Positions 55,777-64,000 are shown, numbered from the stretch's first letter. The stretch is 64,000 nt of DNA from Clostridium beijerinckii (GCF_018223745.1 NZ_CP073653.1:1541001-1605000), one strand, 5' to 3'. The notes: generated from the letters alone by a model not told the origin. A program made the numbers and translations.

Positions 55777-56083
55777 AGTTATATTTTTAATTAGTACAGT
55801 AAAATATGAATAAATCTTAATATTTTTACACTTTTTCTTTTAAAATTAATATATTATGTTATAATAGATAAACTAAAGAGTATTTATAGTAGTGTATATG
55901 CTGTTTGATTAAACAAAATTATTATAAGTTTACAAAGCAAGTGACTAGGTATACTTGTTTTGTAAACTCTACAATATATAATGAGTTTTTTATTTTTAGA
56001 ATCATTGAAAAAAATATTTATTATGTGTATACTAGATAAGTCAAAATAAATAATGTAATTAAGATATGGGGGGAAATAGTACT
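55777..56083. other. lon leader region with two promoter candidates and a 16-bp stem
   Basis: An extended -10 TGTTATAAT (55857-55865) lies upstream. TTGAAA (56005-56010), 17-nt spacer and TATACT (56028-56033) form a second promoter 50 nt before lon. Between them 55927-55942 pairs with 55953-55968 (16 bp, one G-U). Confidence 0.5.
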
Positions 56084-58414
56084 ATGAAAAAGCTATATAC
56101 GATTCCGCTAATTCCTTTAAGAGGATTGACTGTTTTTCCTAGTGTGGTTGTACATTTTGATGTGGGAAGAGAAAAATCCATAGCAGCTATTGAACAAGCT
56201 ATGTTAGATGAACAAGAAGTTTTTCTTGTAGGGCAAAAAGATTCAATGATAGAAGAACCTAATCAAGATGAAATATATTCGATTGGAACCATATGTAAAA
56301 TAAAGCAAATCTTAAAGATGTCTGATAATACTATTAGAGTTCTTGTGGAAGGCCAAGAAAGAGGTAAAATAGTTAAATATATAGAGGAAGAAGAAAGTTA
56401 TATAAAAGTTTCAGTAAAAAAATTAGATGATAAAGTGGTTAAGAATGAGGAATTAGACGCCTATATTAAATTCTTGGATAAAGAATTTATGAAACTACTT
56501 AAGTTAAGTGAAGATAATTTTGGAGAAGCAGTTAAATCAATAGATTCACTTGAAAAACCAAGTCAGTTTGTAGACATGGTAGCTTCTTATGCAATAACTG
56601 ATGAAAAGCTTAAACAAGAAATTTTGGAAATAGTAGATATAACCAAGAGAGTAGAGAAAGTACTAGAAAGAATTAAAATAGAGATTTCTATAGCAAAAAT
56701 CCAAAAAAAGATTGCTAATAAAGTAAAGAATACAGTTGCAAAAGAGCAGAAGGAATTTTATCTAAGAGAGCAATTGCGCGCAATTCAAGAAGAATTGGGT
56801 GAAGATGATGAGGACAAGAAAGAAATAGCTAAGTATGAAGAAAAAATCAAGAAAGCTAAACTTCCTAATGAAGTTAAAGAAAAGGTTAATTACGAGTTAT
56901 CAAGACTTAAAAGTATGAGTCCTACGTCATCAGAAGGCAATGTTGTAAAGGCATATTTAGACTGGGTATTGGATATCCCTTGGGGTAAGAATACAAAGGA
57001 AAATATTGATGTTACTAAAGCAAGAGAAGTTTTAGATAATGAGCACTATGGATTGGAAGACGTTAAAGATAGAATTATAGAGTATTTAGCAGTAAAACAA
57101 TTCAGTAAGTCCCAAAAAGGACCTATTCTTTGTTTAGTTGGCCCTCCGGGTGTGGGAAAGACATCTATAGCAAAATCTATAGCTAATGCCATTAATAGAA
57201 AATATACAAGAATATCCGTAGGTGGAATGAAGGATGAAGCTGAAATAAGAGGTCATAGAAAGACATATGTTGGTGCAATTCCAGGTAGAATAGTCTATGC
57301 AATGAAAGAGGCAAAATCTATGAATCCATTAATGCTTTTTGATGAGATAGATAAAATTAGTTCGAGCTATAAAGGTGATCCATCTGATGCATTATTAGAA
57401 ATATTAGATAGTGAGCAAAACAAAGATTTTAGAGATAGTTATTTAGAAGTACCAATGGATTTGTCTAAGGTTATGTTTATAGCAACAGCAAATTCTTTAG
57501 AAACAATACCAAGGCCGCTTTTAGATAGAATGGAAGTTATTGAAGTATCGGGATATACGTATGAAGAAAAATTCAATATAGCTAAAAATCACCTTATCCC
57601 TAAGATATTTAAAGAACTTGATATTCCGCAAGATAAAATTGATATAGAAGACGATTCTATTAGAATGGTTATCGAGGGATATACAAGAGAATCAGGAGTT
57701 CGTGGATTAGAAAGAAAATTAAGTTCTTTAATAAGAAAAGTATTAGCAGAAATGTTAAAAAGAGAACAAAAGGAATTCCTAATTAATAATGAAAGTGTTG
57801 AAAAATTATTAGGTAAGAAGACGTTTGATTTTGATCAAATTGATAAGGTGGACAAGGTTGGAGTAGTTACAGGAATGGCATGGACTGCATATGGAGGCGA
57901 TACGCTTCCAATAGAAGCTATGGTTATGACTGGATCAGGAAAACTTGAACTTACAGGTAAGCTTGGAGATGTTATGCAAGAGTCGGCAAGAACAGCCTAC
58001 AGTTATGTTAGAGCTAATGCAATTAAGTTTGGGATAAATGAAACTTTTTATAAAGAAAAGGATATCCATATTCATGCACCAGAAGGTGCAGTGCCTAAGG
58101 ATGGTCCATCGGCAGGCGTGACTATGGTAACTGCACTTGTATCAGCACTATCCGGTAAGAAGGTTAAGCATAATGTAGCAATGACAGGTGAAGTTACATT
58201 AACAGGAAGAGTGCTTCCGATTGGTGGGCTAAAGGAAAAATCTTTAGCAGCATTTAGAGCAGGAGTAGATACTATAATAATTCCTAAAGAAAATGAGAAA
58301 GATATAGATAAGATACCAAATTCGATTAGAAATAGCTTGAATATTATTTCTGCTAAAGAAGTTAATGAGGTATTGAAAAATGCACTAATTGGAGAGGATA
58401 CTAATGAGAATTAA
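56084..58414 (+). CDS. lon: Endopeptidase La (Lon protease)
   Basis: ATP-dependent serine protease for damaged and regulatory proteins. The frame opens at 56066, but GGGGGGAAA lies within those codons. The ATG at 56084 gives 776 residues and the typical start [19 protein letters not shown]. The substrate-binding LAN domain (about 1-200), coiled coil ([22 protein letters not shown]), Walker [18 protein letters not shown], Walker [12 protein letters not shown] and proteolytic Ser in [15 protein letters not shown] are all intact, with the Lys in [15 protein letters not shown]. engB overlaps its end by 11 nt. Confidence 0.98.
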   Translation: MKKLYTIPLIPLRGLTVFPSVVVHFDVGREKSIAAIEQAMLDEQEVFLVGQKDSMIEEPNQDEIYSIGTICKIKQILKMSDNTIRVLVEGQERGKIVKYIEEEESYIKVSVKKLDDKVVKNEELDAYIKFLDKEFMKLLKLSEDNFGEAVKSIDSLEKPSQFVDMVASYAITDEKLKQEILEIVDITKRVEKVLERIKIEISIAKIQKKIANKVKNTVAKEQKEFYLREQLRAIQEELGEDDEDKKEIAKYEEKIKKAKLPNEVKEKVNYELSRLKSMSPTSSEGNVVKAYLDWVLDIPWGKNTKENIDVTKAREVLDNEHYGLEDVKDRIIEYLAVKQFSKSQKGPILCLVGPPGVGKTSIAKSIANAINRKYTRISVGGMKDEAEIRGHRKTYVGAIPGRIVYAMKEAKSMNPLMLFDEIDKISSSYKGDPSDALLEILDSEQNKDFRDSYLEVPMDLSKVMFIATANSLETIPRPLLDRMEVIEVSGYTYEEKFNIAKNHLIPKIFKELDIPQDKIDIEDDSIRMVIEGYTRESGVRGLERKLSSLIRKVLAEMLKREQKEFLINNESVEKLLGKKTFDFDQIDKVDKVGVVTGMAWTAYGGDTLPIEAMVMTGSGKLELTGKLGDVMQESARTAYSYVRANAIKFGINETFYKEKDIHIHAPEGAVPKDGPSAGVTMVTALVSALSGKKVKHNVAMTGEVTLTGRVLPIGGLKEKSLAAFRAGVDTIIIPKENEKDIDKIPNSIRNSLNIISAKEVNEVLKNALIGEDTNEN

Positions 58415-59000
58415 GAAATCAGATTTTATTACGTCGGCAGTAAAGAAGAATCAATATCCCATAGATAATAGAGTGGAAGTTGCATTTGTTGGAAGATCTA
58501 ATGTAGGAAAGAGTTCGCTGATAAATTCATTAACCAATAGAAAAAAACTTGCAAAGGTTAGTCAGACTCCAGGAAAAACTAGATTAGTTAACTTTTTTCT
58601 TATAAATGATGATTTTTATTTAGTTGATTTGCCTGGATATGGATATGCAAAAGTTTCGAAGGCGGAGAAGGATAGCTGGGGGAAAACTGTTGAAATGTAT
58701 TTGACTGGTAGAGAACAGCTGAAAAGAGTTGTCTTGCTTGTAGATTCTAGGCATAAGCCAACAGGTGATGATATAATTATGCATGAATGGATAAAACATT
58801 TTGGTTATGACGTTATAGTAGTTGCTACAAAGAGCGATAAACTTACACGGAATGAATTAAAGAAAAATGAGAAAGTTATAAAAGAAACACTCAAATTAAA
58901 TTCAGATGACAAATTATATTTTTTCTCATCATTAAATAAAGATGGGAAAGATGAACTAATAGATAATCTTTTCTTAGAATTTGCGACAGATTTAGATTAG
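58404..59000 (+). CDS. engB: Ribosome biogenesis GTPase EngB/YsxC
   Basis: Essential GTPase for 50S subunit assembly. 198 residues from ATG 58404; GGAGAGGA lies 5-8 nt upstream and the start overlaps the lon stop region. The G1 motif is [15 protein letters not shown], followed by [11 protein letters not shown] (G2), DLPGYGYAK (G3) and ATKSDKL (G4). lon-engB adjacency is common in Firmicutes. A terminator follows. Confidence 0.97.
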   Translation: MRIKKSDFITSAVKKNQYPIDNRVEVAFVGRSNVGKSSLINSLTNRKKLAKVSQTPGKTRLVNFFLINDDFYLVDLPGYGYAKVSKAEKDSWGKTVEMYLTGREQLKRVVLLVDSRHKPTGDDIIMHEWIKHFGYDVIVVATKSDKLTRNELKKNEKVIKETLKLNSDDKLYFFSSLNKDGKDELIDNLFLEFATDLD

Positions 59001-59037
59001 TAAAATATTTATATAAATTTTTATATAATAGTAAACA

Positions 59038-59080
59038 AATAACCTCTTACAGATATAATATTTGTAAGAGGTTATTTCTA
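59038..59080 (+). terminator. Intrinsic terminator after engB
   Basis: AATAACCTCTTACA (59038-59051) pairs with TGTAAGAGGTTATT (59063-59076), then TCTATTT. Confidence 0.88.
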
Positions 59081-59149
59081 TTTAAGTAATGACATTATTT
59101 ATTAAAATAGCTGATAAAAAATTTAAATAATTATAAGTTATAAAAAATA

Positions 59150-59178
59150 GTGTCAAAAATTTTAGGTAGGAATAATAT
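59150..59178 (+). promoter_or_regulatory. Possible promoter of the Cys-rich gene pair
   Basis: GTGTCA (59150-59155), 17-nt spacer, TAATAT (59173-59178), 42 nt before the start codon. The match to sigma-A is moderate; another sigma factor is possible. Confidence 0.35.
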
Positions 59179-59220
59179 ATAGTATAAAAAAGAAAAAAAT
59201 ATTTCCAAGGAGGAATAAAA

Positions 59221-59709
59221 ATGGAGATGAATGATATCCTAAATGGTTTAAATTCATGTGATGATGATTGTTCAGATTCAAGTTCTAACAATTGTGGTTG
59301 CGGGCCAAACTTTGGTGGACCAGGAATCGGAGGTTTTCCAGGGGGTATAGGAGGCTGTGGACAAGGATTCAATAATGGTGGTTGCGGATTTAACAGCTGG
59401 ATTTGGATTTTATTAATATTATTCTATTGTGGCTGTGGAAGAAATAATTTAGGAAGAGGCAACGTAGGAAGTTGTGATTGCTGCTGTGAGAAAAAGTGCG
59501 ATTGCTGCTGTGAAAAGAAAGATTGCTGTTGCAACAAAGGCGGAGCTAATAGTGGATTCTTAGGTAGTTGTGCACCATATTTGTTTATATTAGTACTATT
59601 ATTCCTTTGCAATAATAACAATGGAATAGGCGGAGGATTTAACAATTGTGGATTTGGCGGAGGAGTAAGTCCTTTCGGTAATAATTTTGGTTGTGCTGCT
59701 AATTGTTAA
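59221..59709 (+). CDS. Gly/Cys-rich protein of unknown function, copy 1
   Basis: 162 residues, ATG after AAGGAGGAAT. It carries 24 cysteines and many glycines and asparagines. Order: acidic N-terminus (NSCDDDCSDSSSNN), Gly-rich stretch, a hydrophobic segment (about 60-69, WIWILLILFY), a Cys-Lys block with three CCC clusters (CDCCCEKKCDCCCEKKDCCC), a second hydrophobic segment (APYLFILVLLFLC), then a Gly/Asn-rich tail. It resembles coat or surface structural proteins in composition; metal binding is also possible. The following gene shares its CCCEK motif and the GS-x-C-x-P-hydrophobic segment, so they are related. Confidence 0.75.
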   Translation: MEMNDILNGLNSCDDDCSDSSSNNCGCGPNFGGPGIGGFPGGIGGCGQGFNNGGCGFNSWIWILLILFYCGCGRNNLGRGNVGSCDCCCEKKCDCCCEKKDCCCNKGGANSGFLGSCAPYLFILVLLFLCNNNNGIGGGFNNCGFGGGVSPFGNNFGCAANC

Positions 59710-59740
59710 GATTCTTAATTTTTAGGAAGGAGAGATAAAT

Positions 59741-59995
59741 ATGTCTAAAAGGAAGAATAAATGTTGCTGTGAAAAAAGACACAATGAATGTTGCTGCTAT
59801 GAGCCAAGATCAAATGCTTCAGATGGTTTATTAGGAAGTGGTTGTACACCAATCATATTTCTATTAATAGCATGCGGGTCAGGTTTATTAAACTGTAACA
59901 AATCATATTTAATTATTTTACTATTTATATTATGTGGTGGATGCTTCTCTAATCTTTTAGGAGGCGGACGAGGAGAAAGTAATTGCTGCTGCTAG
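59741..59995 (+). CDS. Cys-rich hydrophobic protein of unknown function, copy 2
   Basis: 84 residues, ATG after GGAAGGAGAG, 31 nt behind copy 1 and so cotranscribed with it. It has 14 cysteines: CCCEK at residues 8-12, a second CCC at 17-19 and a terminal CCC. Two hydrophobic segments (TPIIFLLIACGSGLL and YLIILLFILCGG) make it membrane-associated or strongly aggregating. The arrangement matches copy 1 in reduced form. No enzyme for peptide modification or export lies nearby, so a modified-peptide precursor is not indicated. Its function is unknown. Confidence 0.75.
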   Translation: MSKRKNKCCCEKRHNECCCYEPRSNASDGLLGSGCTPIIFLLIACGSGLLNCNKSYLIILLFILCGGCFSNLLGGGRGESNCCC

Positions 59996-60004
59996 GATAG
60001 TGGA

Positions 60005-60027
60005 TAGAGGGCTTTAATGGCCCTCTA
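60005..60027 (+). terminator. Hairpin after the Cys-rich pair
   Basis: TAGAGGGC (60005-60012) pairs with GCCCTCTA (60020-60027). It is followed by A's rather than T's, so it is a stem-loop of uncertain terminator strength. Confidence 0.4.
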
Positions 60028-60109
60028 AAAAAATGCGTAAAAACATAAACATTTTTAGAATGATATACATATATTAAAAAGAGACAATTTTAAGTGAGAG
60101 GATTTTAAA

Positions 60110-60634
60110 ATGGCTAAGCATAAACATAGAGAACAAGATCAAACATCAAATGATACTAGTTCTAATATTAATGATAATGCTAGAAATACACCTTTCGGAA
60201 TTGATCCTATGCAGTTAATGGGATTACTAGGTGGAAATTTTGATATGAATAATATGGGGAATATGTTAGCTTCAATGAATACAAATGGATTTAATTTGGG
60301 AAATTTAAATTCAATAGCTCAAATGATGGGGTTAAATTTAGATAATAACTTATTTCAAGGGAATATGAGTGGAAGTCAAAGCAATGTAAATAATAAGAAT
60401 ATGTATTCAAATCCTAAAGAATATTCTAGCAATACGAATCCTAAAAATTCTGAAAATCTAAATGAAGATAAAGGCGTTAAAAAGAACAATGTTACAACAA
60501 ATAGAAATATTAAGGATAAGGATGCGAACTTAGAATTTTTAATGGCAATTAGAAGTTATGCTCATCCGGATAGAATAAAGTTTATTGATAGAATCATTGA
60601 AGCTTATAAGAATGGAGAACTTAAAGAAGCATAA
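60110..60634 (+). CDS. Hydrophilic Asn/Met-rich protein of unknown function
   Basis: 174 residues, ATG after GTGAGAGGATTTT. A charged N-terminus (MAKHKHREQDQTSND) leads to a Met/Asn/Gly/Leu-rich region (PMQLMGLLGGNFDMNNMGNM, about 33-90) and an Asn/Ser/Lys linker. A compact C-terminal segment (ANLEFLMAIRSYAHPDRIKF, about 138-174) is probably helical and likely the conserved part. There is no signal peptide. Position suggests association with the Cys-rich pair upstream, possibly in spore or surface assembly, but this is a guess. Confidence 0.7.
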   Translation: MAKHKHREQDQTSNDTSSNINDNARNTPFGIDPMQLMGLLGGNFDMNNMGNMLASMNTNGFNLGNLNSIAQMMGLNLDNNLFQGNMSGSQSNVNNKNMYSNPKEYSSNTNPKNSENLNEDKGVKKNNVTTNRNIKDKDANLEFLMAIRSYAHPDRIKFIDRIIEAYKNGELKEA

Positions 60635-60915
60635 AAATTATTTTTTGAATTGTGTATACAAAAAGAAATCATGTCAATAATATTAATGTAATAGAGAAAG
60701 TATTCTCTTACAAACTTAATGGATTATTAAGTAAGACTTGATTTAGAGAGGTATTTACATCTAAAATCTAGTTAAGCTTATCCAGAAGTTTAATGCCGTT
60801 TGGTTAACATTTAAAGAGTTTGATGTGTTAATGGCAGTTCAACTATCGGATAAATTTTTTACTTCATTAAGTAACCCCTCATCCCCCTTTAGGCCGCTAA
60901 TGCGGCCTTTTATAT
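60635..60915. other. Structured spacer with plus-strand terminator
   Basis: A long imperfect hairpin spans 60778-60853 (TTATCC pairs with GGATAA, AGTT with AACT, TGCC with GGCA). A G/C-rich terminator hairpin AGGCCGC/GCGGCCT (60891-60907) with TTTTATATTT follows. This could end the upstream gene or form a small RNA. Confidence 0.45.
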
Positions 60916-60916
60916 T
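60891..60916 (+). terminator. Intrinsic terminator, plus strand
   Basis: AGGCCGC-TAAT-GCGGCCT followed by TTTATATTT. Strong stem; it lies 257 nt beyond the nearest upstream stop codon. Confidence 0.8.
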
Positions 60917-61839
60917 TATTTAGCTTTTTGTATACTATTTATTTTATAAGAAGAACCTTGCTTTTCAAAATCTATTAATAATATCAACTCACTTTTATTA
61001 TTTGTACCTTTAAGATTGCTTTTTTCAAAAGATAGTCTCCACCTTATAGCTGAGGGCTCTAATGACTCAGTCCACTTATAATCATAAAAAAAGGCATTTT
61101 GAAAAGTATACGAATAATTATCTTTATCTAAACTCCAAAGTAAAGATAAATTCTCTTTGTCAATTGTAGAAGAGAAGATATCTGGAAGATCATCAACTAC
61201 GTAAGGAAGCTCAACTAAATTAATAAAACTCGTTGCAGAATCTAATGAAGGAAGATTTGTATTATCCTTACTAGTATCTAAAATATCATTATTAATGAGC
61301 ATAAAGCTATTTAATGAAGAAAGCCCTTCTGATGATGATATTGAATAACATTGAGGAGTCTTAGAATTTTTACAATCCAATATACCAAAAATATTATTAT
61401 TACTTGAATAGAGCAAATTAAAGTTTTTTTTATTCCACTTAAATACATAAGACATAGACTTATCATTTTTAGAGCCAAGAAGTATAATTTCAGGAATATT
61501 ATCTCTAGAAAGATTATGAAAATAAACTTTAGGCTCAAAATGAAGATTAGTCGTGAAAAGTGTTTTGTCACTAAGTTGATTGGAAAGATAATGATCATTA
61601 TCAAAACAATTTATATTAAAATCAACCTTATTTTGTGAGCTTAATAATTGAAAAGTATCTTTTTTGCCATCACCTGTTAAGTCATATTGTGTATTTTGGG
61701 TAATGTTTATTGGAGATATAGTTTGTAAAGATTTAAACTTATTAGAAATAAAGTAAACCATACCTAAAATTAAAAATAATGCTGATATATATAGTACTGA
61801 GTTTACTAAAATCCTTTTCTTTAATATTATGATTTTCAT
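60916..61839 (-). CDS. Membrane-anchored extracytoplasmic protein with FG-GAP-like repeat
   Basis: 307 residues. ATG 61839 lies behind GAGGTGATAC. The N-terminal anchor is LVNSVLYISALFLILGMVYFI (about residues 11-31). The outer part begins with a calcium-binding-like YDLTGDGKKDTFQLLSS and a second SRDNIPEIILLG, which recall FG-GAP/VCBS beta-propeller repeats. The rest is beta-rich with no catalytic motif. I do not recognise a named family. It is downstream of, and in the same direction as, the PerR-like gene but separated by a terminator. Confidence 0.7.
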   Translation of the reverse strand: MKIIILKKRILVNSVLYISALFLILGMVYFISNKFKSLQTISPINITQNTQYDLTGDGKKDTFQLLSSQNKVDFNINCFDNDHYLSNQLSDKTLFTTNLHFEPKVYFHNLSRDNIPEIILLGSKNDKSMSYVFKWNKKNFNLLYSSNNNIFGILDCKNSKTPQCYSISSSEGLSSLNSFMLINNDILDTSKDNTNLPSLDSATSFINLVELPYVVDDLPDIFSSTIDKENLSLLWSLDKDNYSYTFQNAFFYDYKWTESLEPSAIRWRLSFEKSNLKGTNNKSELILLIDFEKQGSSYKINSIQKAK

Positions 61840-61914
61840 TATGTATCACCTCAATAAATTATATGTTGATATAGTGATGCATATTAATAATATAAAAGCG
61901 ATAAAATAAAAAAA

Positions 61915-61957
61915 GACCATAACTTCACGCAAAATATTTTTTGCCTAAGTTATGATC
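61915..61957 (-). terminator. Intrinsic terminator after the PerR-like gene
   Basis: CATAACTT/AAGTTATG with an inner GCAAAA/TTTTGC. On the minus strand it is followed by CTTTTTTTATTTT. Confidence 0.85.
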
Positions 61958-61976
61958 AGGATGAAAAAAATAACAA

Positions 61977-62384
61977 TTATTTGCAGTTGCTACAATAACC
62001 ATAAAAATAAACCTTATTTGAAACAATCTGATAATCAGTATGCTCTTTTGCTAAAGCATTAAGATTATCTAGAGATAGATCTTTAAAATCATCTACTCTT
62101 CCGCAACTTAAGCATTGTAAGTGAGGATGAGGTAATGAATTACCATCATATCTAAAGTTTCCTTCACCAACATTTATTTCTTGAATTAATCCTACATCAA
62201 CTAATGTTTTTAATGCTTTATATACAGTAGCTAAACTCATAGTTGGATATTGGATATGAATATCAGAATAAATAACGTCTGCTGAAGGATGAGAAGTAGT
62301 ATTAATTAAATAGTTATATACTGCAAGTCGTTGAGGAGTTAATTTTAGCTTTTTTTCTTTGAAAACTGAAGCTATTTGATCCAT
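61977..62384 (-). CDS. perR: Fur-family regulator of the PerR type
   Basis: 135 residues. The N-terminal winged helix includes KLTPQRLAVYNYL and MSLATVYKALKTL. Structural zinc is held by CLSCG and CSNC. The regulatory metal ligands of Bacillus PerR (His37, Asp85, His91, His93, Asp104) all have counterparts here at a constant offset of five: His32, Asp80, His86, His88, Asp99. Asp rather than Glu at the last position favours peroxide-sensing PerR over Fur. The ATG follows GAGGTTTTTAAA. A promoter lies at 62420-62449. Confidence 0.85.
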   Translation of the reverse strand: MDQIASVFKEKKLKLTPQRLAVYNYLINTTSHPSADVIYSDIHIQYPTMSLATVYKALKTLVDVGLIQEINVGEGNFRYDGNSLPHPHLQCLSCGRVDDFKDLSLDNLNALAKEHTDYQIVSNKVYFYGYCSNCK

Positions 62385-62419
62385 TTTAAAAACCTCACTT
62401 CTATTAGTTTTATGTATCG

Positions 62420-62449
62420 ATTATAGCATAGAAATAAAGAAGGAGTCAA
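62420..62449 (-). promoter_or_regulatory. Predicted promoter of the PerR-like gene
   Basis: On the minus strand: TTGACT (62449-62444), 18-nt spacer, TATAAT (62425-62420). The -10 is embedded in CTATAATCGAT, a partial match to a PerR-box half. Confidence 0.55.
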
Positions 62450-62797
62450 CTAATTAATTAATACTATTTTTAAACAATTATTATTATTTAGAGAAATATT
62501 GTTAATAAAAATGCAAAGAAAAAGATTGAGTTTGCTTAATTTGAACATTTAATTATAAATAAACATGCAATTTCAATTAATTTTCTGATAATTGAATGAA
62601 AATATCAAAAATTTGTTGTACATTAAAGAAAAGTCTGTTAAAATATAACTAAGCAGAGTGTGTTAATTAATTAACATACTATAGTAATTATAATTACTAT
62701 TTCTACAAAAAAATGATAATTTTTATTACAGACTTAATCAAAATCATTTAGCCTATGATAAAAATATAAATAGAAATTGATGAGGAGGCGTATTTTT
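62450..62797. other. Divergent region with promoter and two adjacent palindromes
   Basis: TTGTAC (62616-62621), 17-nt spacer and TAAAAT (62639-62644) form a plus-strand promoter. Two palindromes follow: 62657-62680, with core TGTTAATTAATTAACA, and 62681-62700, ATAGTAATTATAATTACTAT, a perfect 20-bp palindrome. Confidence 0.55.
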
Positions 62798-63124
62798 GTG
62801 GGAAAATATAAAGTTGGGGACGAATTAATAATTGTAAATGATCCAAGCAAGGATAATGAGAAGTTAAAGGAATTAACAAAATTAACTGTTGATGGAGACT
62901 TCGCACAAATATCTTGGGGAATAAAAATATTAGAAGTAGAATATGACAAGCCATATGTGACATTAACTTATAAAAATGTTAAAGGCGAGAAAAATAAAGT
63001 TTTTTCTGAATGTAGAGACATAGAGAACTTTGATAAAGAAAAAGTTTTGGAAAAGGCATTACTTAGAGCATTCCAAAATGAACTTATAAATATATCAGTT
63101 GTTAAGAATATTTGTCAAATATAA
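62798..63124 (+). CDS. Small cytoplasmic protein of unknown function
   Basis: 108 residues from a GTG at 62798, placed about 8 nt after GAGGAGGCG; an ATG at 62777 precedes that site and is not used. The sequence MGKYKVGDELIIVNDPSKDN followed by SWGIKILEVEYDKPYVTLTYKNV looks like a small beta-barrel (SH3/KOW-like). The C-terminal part is helical. No family is recognised. It may be controlled by the double palindrome upstream. Confidence 0.65.
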   Translation: MGKYKVGDELIIVNDPSKDNEKLKELTKLTVDGDFAQISWGIKILEVEYDKPYVTLTYKNVKGEKNKVFSECRDIENFDKEKVLEKALLRAFQNELINISVVKNICQI

Positions 63125-63130
63125 TTATAA

Positions 63131-63170
63131 AAATTAAGGAGCATTATAAAAAATGCTCCTTAATTTTACA
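63131..63170 (+). terminator. Intrinsic terminator
   Basis: AAATTAAGGAGCATT pairs with AATGCTCCTTAATTT, then ACATAG. Strong 14-bp stem. Confidence 0.85.
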
Positions 63171-63278
63171 TAGAATTCCATTGTAAAATCTTTACTTTTA
63201 AGGGCGTTTGTAATATAATGAATTCATAAATTTATGAGATTTATAAATTATTAGGATGAGAAAAGGATGGCGGGTTTT

Positions 63279-63503
63279 ATGAGTAGGTGTCCATTTTGGT
63301 CAACAACAAAAGAGAAAGTGGAGTGTTATAGTGAATGCCCTATAAAAAGTGAATCATTAAAAGGGCAAGATGATAAGCTTTGCATTTTTAATGAATGTAG
63401 TGAGTCAAGCAGTATCGATTTTAAGGAAATTATGAAGGAAGACTACGGTTTTCTAAATTTGCCTATATATGATGACGAAAAAAGAACAAATATTAACTAT
63501 TAA
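63279..63503 (+). CDS. Small Cys-containing protein of unknown function
   Basis: 74 residues from ATG 63279, which has AAAGGATGG about 8-12 nt upstream; the ATG at 63267 abuts that site. The N-terminus MSRCPFWSTTKEKVECYSEC, followed by PIKSES and later CIFNEC, gives five cysteines in a pattern suited to metal binding. There is no signal or membrane segment. I have an impression that similar short MSRCPFWSTxKEKVECYxEC proteins occur in clostridia, without known function. Confidence 0.68.
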   Translation: MSRCPFWSTTKEKVECYSECPIKSESLKGQDDKLCIFNECSESSSIDFKEIMKEDYGFLNLPIYDDEKRTNINY

Positions 63504-63645
63504 TGCTAAAGAAATATAGATTAGAATATATGAAAATATTCTAATCTATATTTTTATTGATAAAAGAAGTATATGTTTATTTGATCTATAAAAATATTAT
63601 AATATTTATAGATAAGTTCGCGAATTAACTTAGTTTTGTAGAGTT

Positions 63646-64000
63646 TTACTCTTGTGCTTCATAAGAGTTTGTATATTTATGAAGAAGAGAATGTTTTAAA
63701 GACCATAAATTTTGTGATAAATCAACATAATAAGTATGAGGATTTTCAAATCTAAGTACTTCAGGCCACAGCTTATCAGTTTCAAGTTTTGAAAAATCTT
63801 TTATTTCTAAAACTGTAGGAGATTTATACACGCACTTTCCACTTTTGAATATTGGTGATTGAAGTTCTTTAGTGTAATAGTTCTTGATTTTTTTTCTCTT
63901 CCATGTATGAATAGGGTCGAATATTATTAATGGTTCATTCTCGTTAATGTTTTCATCTCTTAAAGTAATTAAATCCGCAATGGCCTTGTGAGAGTTTTTA
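63646..64000 (-). CDS. pncB: Nicotinate phosphoribosyltransferase, C-terminal part
   Basis: The gene enters from the right edge and stops at 63646; about 118 residues are visible. Joins nicotinate to PRPP in the NAD salvage (Preiss-Handler) pathway. The visible part reads KAIADLITLRDEN, then IIFDPIHTWKRKKIKNYYTKEL, KSGKCVYKSPTVLEI and a final FENPHTYYVDLSQNLWSLKH, all typical of the C-terminal domain of bacterial PncB. The start and the catalytic domain lie outside the window. Confidence 0.88.
   Translation of the reverse strand, partial: KNSHKAIADLITLRDENINENEPLIIFDPIHTWKRKKIKNYYTKELQSPIFKSGKCVYKSPTVLEIKDFSKLETDKLWPEVLRFENPHTYYVDLSQNLWSLKHSLLHKYTNSYEAQE

Noticed and set aside
59082..59645. 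Proline-rich minus-strand frames opposite the Cys-rich gene (59082-59372, 59424-59645)
   Set aside because: They are antisense shadows of Gly-rich codons in the plus-strand gene, which has a strong ribosome site.
59221..59995. Ribosomally made, modified peptide (lanthipeptide or sactipeptide) cluster
   Set aside because: No radical SAM enzyme, lanthionine synthetase, protease-exporter or immunity gene is nearby. The proteins contain membrane-like segments unlike peptide precursors.

Overview
This 64 kb window is AT-rich (the intergenic DNA especially so), carries strong Shine-Dalgarno sites, and has the gene repertoire of an anaerobic, spore-forming Firmicute. It looks like a Clostridium, and by inference a relative of the C. 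beijerinckii group. Supporting content: the hemA-hemL tetrapyrrole operon with a fused CobA-HemD, short-form HisG with HisZ, a MurE with the meso-DAP signature, LonB, a Spo0E-like protein, and many TTG/GTG starts. It reads as a chromosomal backbone. I saw no complete prophage, insertion sequence, CRISPR array, rRNA or tRNA gene.

Layout. 1-4.0 kb: end of a lactonase-type beta-propeller gene, metA, two small membrane-protein genes and a divergent cis-prenyltransferase. 4.0-5.2 kb: gene-free DNA with a composite tandem repeat, a minus-strand promoter/terminator pair and a duplicated 120-bp element. 5.2-13.4 kb: hemA, a siroheme-type dehydrogenase, hemC, cobA-hemD, hemB and hemL, then queH and a clostridial gene of unknown function. 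13.4-16.1 kb: an intron-like RNA remnant, an exported esterase and an unrecognised gene. 16.3-19.1 kb: thrC-thrB-ACT-domain gene. 19.3-23.3 kb: unknown gene, a Spo0E-MEDS fusion, a small exported protein and a membrane acyltransferase. 23.9-27.5 kb: a 46-residue microprotein and an ECF-type sigma factor with two paralogous RsgI-like anti-sigma proteins. 27.9-37 kb: DUF3800-like protein, lysophospholipase-like hydrolase, msrA, AraC regulator, murE, DAACS symporter, RelA/SpoT-domain protein and a beta-hydroxyacid dehydrogenase. 37.2-39.5 kb: cysteine desulfurase and thiI. 39.6-40.3 kb: YoaK-type membrane protein. 40.6-48.6 kb: hisZGDCBHAFIE. 48.6-50.4 kb: a candidate minus-strand small RNA, a Cys-rich microprotein and a membrane-anchored unknown. 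50.5-59 kb: tig, clpP, clpX, lonB, lon and engB (protein quality control). 59.2-60.6 kb: two related Cys-rich proteins and a hydrophilic unknown. 60.9-64 kb: anchored unknown, PerR-like regulator, two small unknowns and the C-terminal part of nicotinate phosphoribosyltransferase.

How the genes work together. The hem operon takes glutamyl-tRNA to uroporphyrinogen III and precorrin-2, and so feeds siroheme/cobalamin rather than protoheme. The his operon is complete except for histidinol-phosphatase. thrC/thrB use homoserine, the same branch-point substrate that metA acylates. The cysteine desulfurase supplies sulfur to ThiI. The tig-clp-lon block forms a folding/proteolysis neighbourhood.

Most notable observations. 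(1) The sigma operon and the solo anti-sigma gene share an upstream motif (TTGTCAGATTT, 12 nt, ACGAA) at identical spacing, suggesting a self-regulated sigma regulon. (2) A Spo0E-like phosphatase domain is fused to a MEDS sensory domain and flanked by Cys pairs. (3) Several structured intergenic elements are not explained by any gene. Everything here was read by eye from the sequence; no search or folding program was run.
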